Below are positions 1-7,437 of a DNA stretch of 34,160 nucleotides, piece after piece. Location of the stretch: contig URCM01000022.1 in the NCBI GenBank assembly GCA_900546355.1, forward strand, positions 1 through 34,160, in the 5' to 3' direction. The DNA is from an uncultured Bacteroides sp. Lineage in GTDB: Bacteria > Bacteroidota > Bacteroidia > Bacteroidales > Bacteroidaceae. The notes under the pieces are model-generated. The model saw only the letters and a program-made list of their open reading frames with translations. It searched no databases and was not told the origin of the DNA. Within the stretch, counting starts at the first letter, position 1; every line of letters begins with the position of its first letter. A program made the position numbers and the translations under genes.

Positions 1-54
1 TGCCTCAAAAACTCATCCCAAATCATCGCACGATAAATTCAAAACAGCTTCTAA
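1..54. repeat. Left arm of a 54-bp inverted repeat at the window edges
   Basis: Positions 1-54 are the reverse complement of 34107-34160 with a single mismatch (position 28, G here, A in the other arm). The outermost 27 bases are identical, then the mismatch, then 26 more identical bases. The inner edge reads TTAGAAGCTG when followed outward from the gene, and the TAG stop of the GH67 gene falls on that edge. The repeat probably continues beyond the window. It looks like the end of an insertion sequence or another multicopy element, but no transposase is visible here, so the family cannot be named. Confidence 0.9.
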
Positions 55-2060
55 GGTTGCGGCAGCATTTCCGGGGTAGGGCATTCATAGTTGCTGATGG
101 GGAGTTTAACCTTCATCAGTTTCTTCAGTTTGAATACCGGACGCGATACATCCTTCGGGAAAGGCATCCGCGAGAATTTTTGGAAATAAAGCAAGCAGGC
201 GTCTTTCCACCACACCGCGTCGTTCGCTTGAATCTGCAGGCGTTCGGCTACGGCGTTCCAGCGTTCCGCATCGATGTATGGTTTTGCGTCATTCCATGTC
301 TGACAGAAGCTGCCGGCTTCTTTTACACCTCGTTCATAGTGGCGGCACAATTCATCCCACAAGGTGGCTCCGCTTTTCATCTGATGATTCCAAGGTGCAT
401 GATGGAACCAAAGCAGGAATTCTTCCGGGCAAGTATCAATCGAGTCGAGTTGCTGGGCCAACGGTTCAGGGTACTGGGCCGTGGCATTGCTTCCGGTGTG
501 GCTACGGTTGAAACCGATGCCTTCTTTGTCTGCTTGATGGTAATAAGAGGGCAACCAGTCGGGACGTGCGCCGGGTATGGTGCACCATGGTTCGGGGCCG
601 TAATGGTGTCCCCAGGCGAAAATGTGGTGCAAACCAAGCGGCATCATGTAGTCGACAACGGCTTCACGGCTTCGCATCATCATGTCTTCTACCGGTTGGA
701 TGAACTTCGGGTCGGTTCCAAACGTCTGGCTAAGCCATTCTTGGGCGATGGTTTCCGATGTTAAATCCGGATTCCATGCCAGGCGTCCGAAGGCGTACCA
801 GTTGGCTTGTGCGAAATCATGGCCGCACCAATTGGTATTGTCACCGATATTGCTTACGCCTGCTACTGCCTGGATGGAGCTCGAAGGTACATAAGTGAAA
901 AATTCTTTCCACATCGGTGCAAGGTAAGCCAGGTGGTTGGAATGTCCCAAGTATTCTTGTGTTACTTGAAATTCTACCATCAATGGTGTATGTTGCATTG
1001 CTCCGAATAAGGGGCTGTAAGGCTCACGCGGCTGGAAGTCTATCGGACCGTTTTTCACTTGTACGATAACATTGTCGAGGAACTTTCCGTCAAGTGGTTG
1101 GAATTCTAAATAAGCTTGTTTGGCACGGTCGCTATCCGAAGGGCTGTATACAAAAGCACGCCACATCACAATACCTCCGTAAGGCTTCAAGGCTTCAGCC
1201 ATCATGTTGGCACCCTCGGCATGTGTGCGGTGGTAATCACACGGTCCGGGTTGTCCTTCGGAATTGGCTTTCACCAGAAAGCCGCCGAAGTCGGGTATCA
1301 GGCTATAGATTTCGTGTACCTTTGTTTTCCACCATTCGGCTACCTCTTTGCAGAGCGGATCGGCAGTGGGAAGTTTTCCCAAAACCATAGGTGAAGCGAA
1401 GTTCACCGATAAATACACCTTTATATTATAGGGGCGGAAAATATCGGCAAGAGCTTTTACTTTCTGCAGATAGGCGGTGCTCAGTATTTCGGGAGAAGCA
1501 TTGACATTGTTCAATACCGTAGCGTTGATGCCGATAGAGGCATTGGCGCGTGCGTATGCTTCGTAACGGGGAGAAACCGTATCCGGGAGTTCTTCCCATT
1601 TCCAGAGGGAATGGCCTGCGTATCCACGTTCGATGGTACCGTCAAGATTGTCCCAATGGTTCAAGATACGCACGTCGTATGCAGGCTTTTCGCTGATGTG
1701 GAGCGAGCGTGTATCGGCATTCATGGCCTGAAGCCGGAGCAGATGGTAGGCCGCATAAAGCAGACCGGCTTCAGAAGAAGCGCCCAATACCGTTTCGTTT
1801 CCGGAAGTACGGATGGTATATCCTTCGCGTCCTAAAGCCGTGTGTTCGGCATCACTGAAAAGTTGCAGCGATACCGGACCGCCTTTCCATGTCTGTTTCA
1901 ATTCGGCTTGGGCCACATCCAATACAGGCGAATGCAGCAGGCATTTCACCGTTGCGTTCGCCGTAGTGTCCTGGCGGAGCCAGAGGCGGCTTCCGTTTTC
2001 AGCCCGAAGCCATCCTCCGCTTGCCAGCATGCATATACTTAAAACTAATAAACGTATCAT
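51..2060 (-). CDS. GH67 alpha-glucuronidase, exported
   Basis: Removes alpha-1,2-linked (4-O-methyl)glucuronic acid from the ends of xylo-oligosaccharides. The 669-residue product has a signal peptide (about residues 1-20). It shows the GH67 catalytic layout: E268 in KANSEGQPG as acid, D341 in GPIDFQ and E369 in VTQEY as the base pair. The spacings of 73 and 28 residues match those I recall for Cellvibrio Agu67A (E292/D365/E393). The start ATG overlaps the stop of the GH43 gene as ATGA, and a strong Shine-Dalgarno (GGAGG) lies inside the end of that gene, so the two are translationally coupled. It is the last gene of the xylan operon. The length is normal for the family, but the TAG stop sits on the edge of the terminal repeat, so a few native C-terminal residues could have been lost. 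Confidence 0.95.
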   Translation of the reverse strand: MIRLLVLSICMLASGGWLRAENGSRLWLRQDTTANATVKCLLHSPVLDVAQAELKQTWKGGPVSLQLFSDAEHTALGREGYTIRTSGNETVLGASSEAGLLYAAYHLLRLQAMNADTRSLHISEKPAYDVRILNHWDNLDGTIERGYAGHSLWKWEELPDTVSPRYEAYARANASIGINATVLNNVNASPEILSTAYLQKVKALADIFRPYNIKVYLSVNFASPMVLGKLPTADPLCKEVAEWWKTKVHEIYSLIPDFGGFLVKANSEGQPGPCDYHRTHAEGANMMAEALKPYGGIVMWRAFVYSPSDSDRAKQAYLEFQPLDGKFLDNVIVQVKNGPIDFQPREPYSPLFGAMQHTPLMVEFQVTQEYLGHSNHLAYLAPMWKEFFTYVPSSSIQAVAGVSNIGDNTNWCGHDFAQANWYAFGRLAWNPDLTSETIAQEWLSQTFGTDPKFIQPVEDMMMRSREAVVDYMMPLGLHHIFAWGHHYGPEPWCTIPGARPDWLPSYYHQADKEGIGFNRSHTGSNATAQYPEPLAQQLDSIDTCPEEFLLWFHHAPWNHQMKSGATLWDELCRHYERGVKEAGSFCQTWNDAKPYIDAERWNAVAERLQIQANDAVWWKDACLLYFQKFSRMPFPKDVSRPVFKLKKLMKVKLPISNYECPTPEMLPQP

Positions 2061-3031
2061 TCACCTCCTCCGTCGATGGTGATGATATTGCCTTCAGCAT
2101 CATATTCCAGTTCTACCACTTTTAGGCTGCGTAGCCAAGTCTTTCCACCCGAAGGAACACAATCATGATGGAAGAGATACCATTTGCCTTTGTATTCCAC
2201 GATGGCATGATGGGTAGTCCAGCCCACTACCGGAGTCAGGATTACACCCTGATAAGTGAACGGTCCGTAGGGGTTGTCTCCCGTAGCATAGCAAAGGAAG
2301 TGGGTGTCGCCGGTAGAATACGACAAGTAATACTTGCCGTTGTATTTGTGCATCCACGATGCTTCGAAGAAGCGGTGCGGGTCGTTGGCTTTCAACGGGT
2401 TTCCTTCTTTGTCGAGAATCAGTACGGGGCGTGGGTCTTCGGCAAACTGCATCATGTCATCGCGAAGTTTCACTATGCGTCCGGGGATAGCAGGTTCATC
2501 GCCTTCGGGCAAGTAAGCACTTTCCAGGGCTTTATTGTCGCGGTAACGTTGCAGCTGGCCTCCCCAGATGCCGCCGAAATAGATATAATGGCTTCCGTCT
2601 TCATCGCAGAATACGGCGGGGTCGATACTATAGCTGCCCCATATCGGGTTGGCTTCGGGGATGAACGGCCCTTCGGGTTTGTCGCTGACAGCTACTCCCA
2701 AGCGGAAGATATCGTTGCGGTCTTTCAAGGGGAAATACATATAGTATTTACCGTTTTTATAAGCTACGTCACAATCCCAAAGCTGGCGTCCCGCCCAAGG
2801 GATGTCTTCGGTTTTCAATACAACTCCGTGGTCTACGATTTCACCGTTCATTACATCATCGGTCGAAAACACGTGATAGTCTTTCATATTGAAATGGTCG
2901 CCATTATCGTTTTCAGGGACACCGCTTTCCCAGTCGTGCGAAGGATAGATATAAAGTCTTCCGTTGAATACGTGAACTGACGGGTCTGCCATATAGTCGT
3001 TAGGCACTAAGTATCTTGCTTCTTTTTTCAT
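2057..3031 (-). CDS. GH43 family beta-xylosidase / arabinofuranosidase, cytoplasmic
   Basis: A five-bladed beta-propeller glycosidase of 324 residues. The three GH43 carboxylates are visible: D16 in YMADPSVH (general base), D137 in YSIDPAVF (pKa modulator) and E223 in FFEASWMHK (general acid). No signal peptide is present (it begins MKKEARYLVP), unlike GH10 and GH67 of the same operon, so it probably acts in the cytoplasm on imported oligomers. The most likely activity is beta-xylosidase, but GH43 also includes arabinofuranosidases and the sequence alone does not separate them. The gene overlaps GH67 by 4 bp (ATGA). A run of five GATT units lies 20-39 bp upstream of its start codon. Confidence 0.93.
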   Translation of the reverse strand: MKKEARYLVPNDYMADPSVHVFNGRLYIYPSHDWESGVPENDNGDHFNMKDYHVFSTDDVMNGEIVDHGVVLKTEDIPWAGRQLWDCDVAYKNGKYYMYFPLKDRNDIFRLGVAVSDKPEGPFIPEANPIWGSYSIDPAVFCDEDGSHYIYFGGIWGGQLQRYRDNKALESAYLPEGDEPAIPGRIVKLRDDMMQFAEDPRPVLILDKEGNPLKANDPHRFFEASWMHKYNGKYYLSYSTGDTHFLCYATGDNPYGPFTYQGVILTPVVGWTTHHAIVEYKGKWYLFHHDCVPSGGKTWLRSLKVVELEYDAEGNIITIDGGGE

Positions 3032-3050
3032 ACGTTTAAGTTTTTAGGTT

Positions 3051-3070
3051 GATTGATTGATTGATTGATT
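3051..3070. repeat. (GATT)5 simple repeat upstream of the GH43 gene
   Basis: Five perfect GATT units fill 3051-3070, read as (AATC)5 on the coding strand. They lie in the 67-bp gap between the GH10 stop and the GH43 start. Such tracts can change length by slipped-strand mispairing. Here a change would alter leader spacing in the operon mRNA but not a reading frame. Confidence 0.9.
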
Positions 3071-3098
3071 GTTTATTTAATGAGTGGTTCTGTTTGGA

Positions 3099-4235
3099 TT
3101 ATTTTTGTGAATTTGCTTCTGCTTCTTCTATCACCTCTTTTACCCAAGGTTTCGGTTGATAGCTACGGTCAAAGAGCAGCGGGTAATCTTTACGTCCGCG
3201 GATAGGGAATCCGTTTTTCCAAGAATCGCCGTCGCTCACTCCCCATGCCGTTACACGGTCTACGATGTCGGCATGTTTTTCGAACAAATTGAAGAATTGC
3301 TTCATGCGCGCATTCCATGCTTGAGATACCGAGTCGGGCAATTCATTGGGATAAGGATTCAATGCTTTTTGGAAAGCTACAGTATCCGAAATGTTAGCGG
3401 TACGTGAAACCGTAGGCAAAGCACTCATATCCCATTCGGTAATCATTACCTTTACCCCTTCTTGGGCGAATGCCAGCATACTTTTTTCGAATTCTTCAAT
3501 CTTCGGATAGTCCATACCCATGTGTCCTTGCATACCTACTGCATCGATGCGCAACCCTTTTTCTTTCAAGCTGCGGATCAGTTTCACTACTCCTTCGCGG
3601 CGGCCCGGGTTATCCATGCCATAGTCGTTGTAATAAAGTTCGATGGTAGAATCAGCTTCATGTGCATATTGGAATGCCAGCGGAATGAACTCTTCACCTA
3701 AAATTTCATAGAATTTGCTCTTGCGGTATGAACCGTCTTCCAAGATGGCTTCGTTCACTACGTCCCAGCCTTTCAGTTTTCCTTTAAAGTGCTGCACAAC
3801 TGTGGTGATATGGGTTTTCATGCGTTGTTTCAATACTTCGGGAGAGACATTCTTTCCGTTTTTGTCTACGCAGAACCAGTCGGGGCATTGCGAGTGCCAA
3901 ATCAGTACGTGCCCTGTCATCGTCAGTCCGTTTTCTTCTCCGAACTTCACGAAATTGTCGGCGTCGTTAAAGGTGAACCGGCCTTCTTCAGGCTGTACTT
4001 CTTCCATCTTCATGCAGTTTTCCGCAACGATGGCGTTGAAATGTTTTTTTACGATGTTGGTAGCACTGGTATCCAAGCCGGCTGCTTGGCGTACGTTTAT
4101 TGCTGTTCCCATCAGAAATTGGTCGGCAACAACGTCTTTCAGAGCCAGTCCTTGACTGGCATTGTTTTGTGTTCCTCCACAAGCGGCAGTAATAGCCGCC
4201 AATAGGATAGCGGATGCGATGTGTTTTACTTTCAT
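3099..4235 (-). CDS. GH10 endo-beta-1,4-xylanase, lipoprotein
   Basis: Cleaves the xylan backbone with retention of configuration. The 378-residue product starts with a lipoprotein signal peptide (MKVKHIASAILLAAITAAC) whose lipidated residue would be C19. A single GH10 barrel follows, with no carbohydrate-binding module. The acid/base is E162 in GWDVVNEA and the nucleophile is E267 in MITEWDMS. Other GH10 landmarks are HVLIWHSQ (about 109-116) and YYNDYG (201-206). The residues after C19 (GGTQNN) do not clearly match the acidic surface-export signal of Bacteroidetes lipoproteins, so inner or outer leaflet placement is open. It is the second gene of the xylan operon. A 98-bp gap with a strong hairpin separates it from the symporter gene upstream. 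Confidence 0.97.
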   Translation of the reverse strand: MKVKHIASAILLAAITAACGGTQNNASQGLALKDVVADQFLMGTAINVRQAAGLDTSATNIVKKHFNAIVAENCMKMEEVQPEEGRFTFNDADNFVKFGEENGLTMTGHVLIWHSQCPDWFCVDKNGKNVSPEVLKQRMKTHITTVVQHFKGKLKGWDVVNEAILEDGSYRKSKFYEILGEEFIPLAFQYAHEADSTIELYYNDYGMDNPGRREGVVKLIRSLKEKGLRIDAVGMQGHMGMDYPKIEEFEKSMLAFAQEGVKVMITEWDMSALPTVSRTANISDTVAFQKALNPYPNELPDSVSQAWNARMKQFFNLFEKHADIVDRVTAWGVSDGDSWKNGFPIRGRKDYPLLFDRSYQPKPWVKEVIEEAEANSQK

Positions 4236-4283
4236 GGTTTTTGTATGTTTAAAATAAGTTGTTGGTTATGGTTTTATAAGTTT

Positions 4284-4324
4284 GGCTGCCTCCAAATAAA
4301 AGCAGGTTTCGTTTGGAGGCGGCT
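4284..4324 (-). promoter_or_regulatory. Intercistronic hairpin between symporter and xylanase genes
   Basis: The arms GCCTCCAAA (4288-4296) and TTTGGAGGC (4312-4320) pair perfectly. Four more outer pairs, two of them G-U, make a 13-bp stem with a 15-nt loop. No T-run follows on the minus strand, so it is unlikely to be a full terminator. It may stabilise the 3' end of the symporter mRNA or set different expression levels for the transporter and the enzymes. Confidence 0.65.
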
Positions 4325-4333
4325 TGAGTGGGT

Positions 4334-5830
4334 TTAATAATCTTGTTTGCTCCGGCGTTCGGCCAGTTCGGCTTGCATCTTTTCATTATATTGTTTGGTG
4401 ATCGGGTAGAAGAACAAAGCGATGACACCTACAAAGAAAGTAGCCGCCGGGATGAGGCTGGACGACAAGATGATGCCGTGGATAGCTGTTTCGCTTTGAG
4501 CCACACCTGTACCCGATACATAACCGAAACCAGAGAGCAGGAATCCCAAGATGGCACCACCTACACCCAGACCGGCTTTTAGGGCGAATACCACACCTGC
4601 GAAGGTGAAACCTGTGGCACGACGGTAGTGGATGTATTCCGAGTGGTCTGCTACATCGGCAATCATAGCCCAAAGCAACGGGACGGTAGGTGCATATGCC
4701 AGGCTCTTCAGGAAGTTCAAGAAGAACATCAGCTCGATGTTATCTTTTGCCGGGAAGTAGAACATGGCAGTAAAGATAGCGGTCAATGCCAGACAAACGA
4801 TAAAGGTGTTTTTCTTTCCATACTTGTTGGCAAGGAAGTTGGAAAGCAAAATCACACCGAAGAACTGAACCAGTGCACCCACCATATTGAATACGCCGAA
4901 ACCTACTTCGTATGCTTTGTCGGGCGAGCTGACTATCAGTCCGAATGCGTTCAGTATGTGATATCCTATCGTGTCTTGCGCTTCGGCGGACACTAAACCG
5001 ATTCGGTCAAGGAAAGCATACAGTGCGCCGGCGTCTACATAATGTTCAAAATAATAGTTCATGGCACTGCCCCACATGGCAAGGGTGATGAATACGAACA
5101 AGGTTAGTACGAACATAGCGCGCCAGGGAATGCTTCCGAAAATGTCTTTGATGTCTTCGCGGATGTTGGTCTTCTGGCTGGCGGGAGGAGCGATACGCTC
5201 TTTGGCGGAGAATGCGGCGATGGCGAGGAAGATGAAACCTACTACGGCAAACAGCGCTATCGTGCATAACCATCCGTGTCCTTTGTCACCGTCTGTTGAG
5301 AACTTGCCTACTAAAGGCAGGGTCAAGCCTTGTACGACAAATTGTCCGATGGTAGAGAAAATAAAACGGACGGAAGTGATGCTGGTGCGTTCTTTGATAT
5401 CTGCCGACATTACGCCACCTAAAGAAGAATAAGGAGTGTTGTTGAACGAGTACATGGTCATCAGCAAAGTATACGAAATCGTGGCGTATAAAGCGACGAG
5501 TCCTTTGTCTTCGATACCCGGATTGTAGAACGCCAGTACGTAGAACACCATGAAAGGAATAGCTGTCCATAATACCCACGGACGATATTTACCCCATTTG
5601 GTTTGGGTGCGGTCGGAGAGAATGCCTACAGTCGGGTCGACAAAGGCGTCTACAATGCGTGCCACCAGCATGACGGTACCTGCAATGGCTCCTTCCAGTC
5701 CGAATACATCGGTGTAAAACTTGGTTTGGTAAATCATCATCATCTGGAACACAAGGTTCGCAGAGCAGTCTCCTAATCCATAGCCGATTTTTTCAGCCAT
5801 CGAGACTCTTTGATTCGGTAATGTACTCAT
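4334..5830 (-). CDS. GPH-family (MFS) sugar:cation symporter for xylo-oligosaccharides
   Basis: An inner-membrane symporter of 498 residues with about 12 transmembrane segments. The N-terminal EKIGYGLGD motif (13-21), the early D at the end of helix 1 and the DRTQTKWGKYRPW cytoplasmic loop are typical of the glycoside-pentoside-hexuronide family (MelB/XynB type). The substrate is inferred from the GH10, GH43 and GH67 genes downstream: probably xylobiose, xylotriose or aldouronic acids. It is the promoter-proximal gene of the operon. Its start (MSTLPNQRVS) follows an A/T-rich leader holding a strong hairpin and a TAnnTTTG element about 190 bp upstream. No SusC/SusD pair lies in the window, so outer-membrane uptake must be encoded elsewhere. 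Confidence 0.93.
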   Translation of the reverse strand: MSTLPNQRVSMAEKIGYGLGDCSANLVFQMMMIYQTKFYTDVFGLEGAIAGTVMLVARIVDAFVDPTVGILSDRTQTKWGKYRPWVLWTAIPFMVFYVLAFYNPGIEDKGLVALYATISYTLLMTMYSFNNTPYSSLGGVMSADIKERTSITSVRFIFSTIGQFVVQGLTLPLVGKFSTDGDKGHGWLCTIALFAVVGFIFLAIAAFSAKERIAPPASQKTNIREDIKDIFGSIPWRAMFVLTLFVFITLAMWGSAMNYYFEHYVDAGALYAFLDRIGLVSAEAQDTIGYHILNAFGLIVSSPDKAYEVGFGVFNMVGALVQFFGVILLSNFLANKYGKKNTFIVCLALTAIFTAMFYFPAKDNIELMFFLNFLKSLAYAPTVPLLWAMIADVADHSEYIHYRRATGFTFAGVVFALKAGLGVGGAILGFLLSGFGYVSGTGVAQSETAIHGIILSSSLIPAATFFVGVIALFFYPITKQYNEKMQAELAERRSKQDY

Positions 5831-5907
5831 GGTATTTTTTATTTTTTAAGTTGGTTAGTTCTTTTATTTTATATAAAAGGTTGGTCTATTAAATAAGGTA
5901 AAGAAGC

Positions 5908-5937
5908 CTTTGCCTCGCCAATCACGGCGAAGCAAAG
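5908..5937 (-). promoter_or_regulatory. Strong hairpin in the 5' leader of the xylan operon
   Basis: Positions 5908-5919 pair with 5926-5937: six pairs, one C/A mismatch, then five pairs (TCGCC with GGCGA) closing a 6-nt loop. It lies about 80 nt upstream of the symporter start and downstream of the presumed promoter, so it would be transcribed in the leader. No T-run follows on either strand, which argues against simple termination. Confidence 0.6.
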
Positions 5938-6017
5938 ACAAAGTAGTAAAACTAACCCTAACTTAATATTCAACCTATTTATTTTCATGATTTCATTTTT
6001 GGGTTTCTGATTCATTG

Positions 6018-6025
6018 CAAATGTA
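6018..6025 (-). promoter_or_regulatory. Probable -7 element for the xylan operon
   Basis: On the minus strand this reads TACATTTG, a full match to the Bacteroidetes -7 consensus TAnnTTTG. It would give a leader of about 180 nt. No good TTTG sits at the -33 distance, which fits a promoter that needs an activator. Confidence 0.5.
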
Positions 6026-6097
6026 TAGAAAATTTGCTAATTATCCATTCATAAATGATTCTAAAATTTTTCTCTATGAAACATCAACCCTTCAAAA

Positions 6098-6125
6098 TGT
6101 TACAAATATTATCACGTATGTTACA
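6098..6125. promoter_or_regulatory. Paired ATGTTACA direct repeats, candidate activator site
   Basis: ATGTTACA occurs at 6098-6105 and 6118-6125, exactly 20 bp apart, about two helical turns. The pair lies about 75-100 bp upstream of the proposed xylan-operon -7 element, where a dimeric activator could bind. No regulator gene for the operon is present in the window. Confidence 0.35.
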
Positions 6126-6223
6126 TCTTATGATATAAAACATAAAAAGCGTTTGTGAAGGCTTGTTTTTTCAATGCGTTTTATGCTTGTCCGAAGAGTG
6201 GGGGAATAAAAGCAGGTTTTTAT

Positions 6224-6254
6224 TTTGAATTGTTTAAACGTTTTCTTATTTTTG
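6224..6254 (+). promoter_or_regulatory. Promoter of the RND efflux operon
   Basis: TTTG (6224-6227), a 19-bp spacer, then TATTTTTG (6247-6254): a full Bacteroidetes -33/-7 promoter. Transcription should start near 6259-6262. The palindrome GTTTAAAC (6232-6239) lies inside the spacer and a second copy lies at 6292-6299 in the leader. Confidence 0.75.
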
Positions 6255-6346
6255 TCAACATATCTGAGCTTTGTTCAGGTTTATTTTGAGAGTTTAAACG
6301 ACAGTTCTAAATATCAAGTAGAACCGATATTAAAATACAAAGGCGC

Positions 6347-7423
6347 ATGAATAAGTGGATTAAATGGAGTATAGTCTTGATTGTGGTGGCTGGACTCGTG
6401 GTACTAGGCATCCGTACCTTCACGCCGCGTGAGAATGAAGATTTAAGTGAGGTGGAGCAAGAAAAGCCTATCGGTAATAAACAAGTGCTGAACGTAAACG
6501 CACAGATTGTGCGCCCGCACGTATTGACCGATAAGCTTTTCGTAAGCGGAAAGCTGATACCTGACGAGGAGGTAGACCTTTCTTTCGAAACCTCCGGCAA
6601 AATCATAGACATCAATTTCAAGGAAGGTACGATGGTGAGCGAAGGCCAGTTGCTTGCCAAGGTGAACGACAGCCAGCTTCAAGCTCAACTCAAGAGGCTG
6701 GAAGCGCAGATGCCGTTGGCGGAAGACCGGGTGTTCCGTCAGAATGCTTTGCTCCAGCGCGATGCCGTGAGTAAGGAGGCATACGAACAGGTGAAGACTG
6801 AACTTGCCACCCTTCATGCCGATATAGAAAACGTGCGTGCTACGATTGACATGACCGAACTCCGTGCTCCTTTCGATGGAGTGATAGGCTTGCGCCAGGT
6901 CAGTATGGGGGCATACGCCTCGCCTACCACCGTTATCGCCAAGTTGACTAAGATAAAGCCGATAAAGGTGGAGTTTGCCGTGCCTGAACGTTACGCACGT
7001 GCAATCAGAAAAGGTACGAAGCTTTCCTTCAAGATAGAAGGACGGCTGGACGCTTACGAGGCAGAGGTTTACGCAATGGAGTCGAGCATTGACCCTGAGA
7101 CGCATACGCTGACCGTGCGGGCCATTTATCCGAATATGCATGCCGAGCTCCTTCCCGGACGCTATGCCGATGTGGAATTGCGCCAGAACGAAGTGAAAGA
7201 TGCTATCGCCATTCCTTCCGAAGCTATCGTACCCGAAATGGGACAAAACAAGGTGTTTGTCTACCGTTCAGGGTTAGCGATTCCCGTTGATGTGGAAATC
7301 GGTATTCGCACTGAGGCGGAAGTGCAGATTTTACGGGGACTGGCGGCAGGAGATACAATTTTGACTTCAGGCACATTGCAGCTTCGTACGGGAATGCCTG
7401 TGATATTGGATAACATCAACTAA
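6347..7423 (+). CDS. RND efflux periplasmic adaptor (membrane fusion protein)
   Basis: Links the inner-membrane RND pump to the outer-membrane channel. The 358-residue protein has one N-terminal membrane anchor (about 7-24) and a split biotinyl-lipoyl domain (GKIIDINFKEGTMVSEGQ, later APFDGVIGLRQVSMGAY). Between the lipoyl halves is a short helical hairpin (QLQAQLKRLEAQ to IENVRATIDM), followed by beta-barrel and membrane-proximal domains. It is anchored by a helix rather than lipidated: there is no lipobox cysteine. It is the first gene of a three-gene operon, 14 bp before the pump gene, with a clear promoter at 6224-6254. Substrates cannot be read from the sequence; relatives export drugs, bile salts or dyes. 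Confidence 0.95.
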   Translation: MNKWIKWSIVLIVVAGLVVLGIRTFTPRENEDLSEVEQEKPIGNKQVLNVNAQIVRPHVLTDKLFVSGKLIPDEEVDLSFETSGKIIDINFKEGTMVSEGQLLAKVNDSQLQAQLKRLEAQMPLAEDRVFRQNALLQRDAVSKEAYEQVKTELATLHADIENVRATIDMTELRAPFDGVIGLRQVSMGAYASPTTVIAKLTKIKPIKVEFAVPERYARAIRKGTKLSFKIEGRLDAYEAEVYAMESSIDPETHTLTVRAIYPNMHAELLPGRYADVELRQNEVKDAIAIPSEAIVPEMGQNKVFVYRSGLAIPVDVEIGIRTEAEVQILRGLAAGDTILTSGTLQLRTGMPVILDNIN

Positions 7424-7437
7424 ACCCTGCCTGCCTT

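Larger units (their letters stand above)
5831..6346. other. Divergent regulatory region between xylan and RND operons
   Basis: This 516-bp A/T-rich stretch has no coding potential that I can support. It holds, left to right: the xylan-operon leader with a hairpin (5908-5937), a minus-strand -7 element (6018-6025), a pair of ATGTTACA direct repeats (6098-6125), the RND promoter (6224-6254) and two GTTTAAAC palindromes (6232-6239, 6292-6299). Each is listed separately. Confidence 0.8.

Noticed and set aside
4295..6219. 15-bp exact repeat AATAAAAGCAGGTTT at 4295-4309 and 6205-6219
   Set aside because: In 34 kb about one 15-bp exact repeat is expected by chance when both strands are counted, more so in A/T-rich DNA. 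The two contexts (hairpin loop and promoter upstream) differ.
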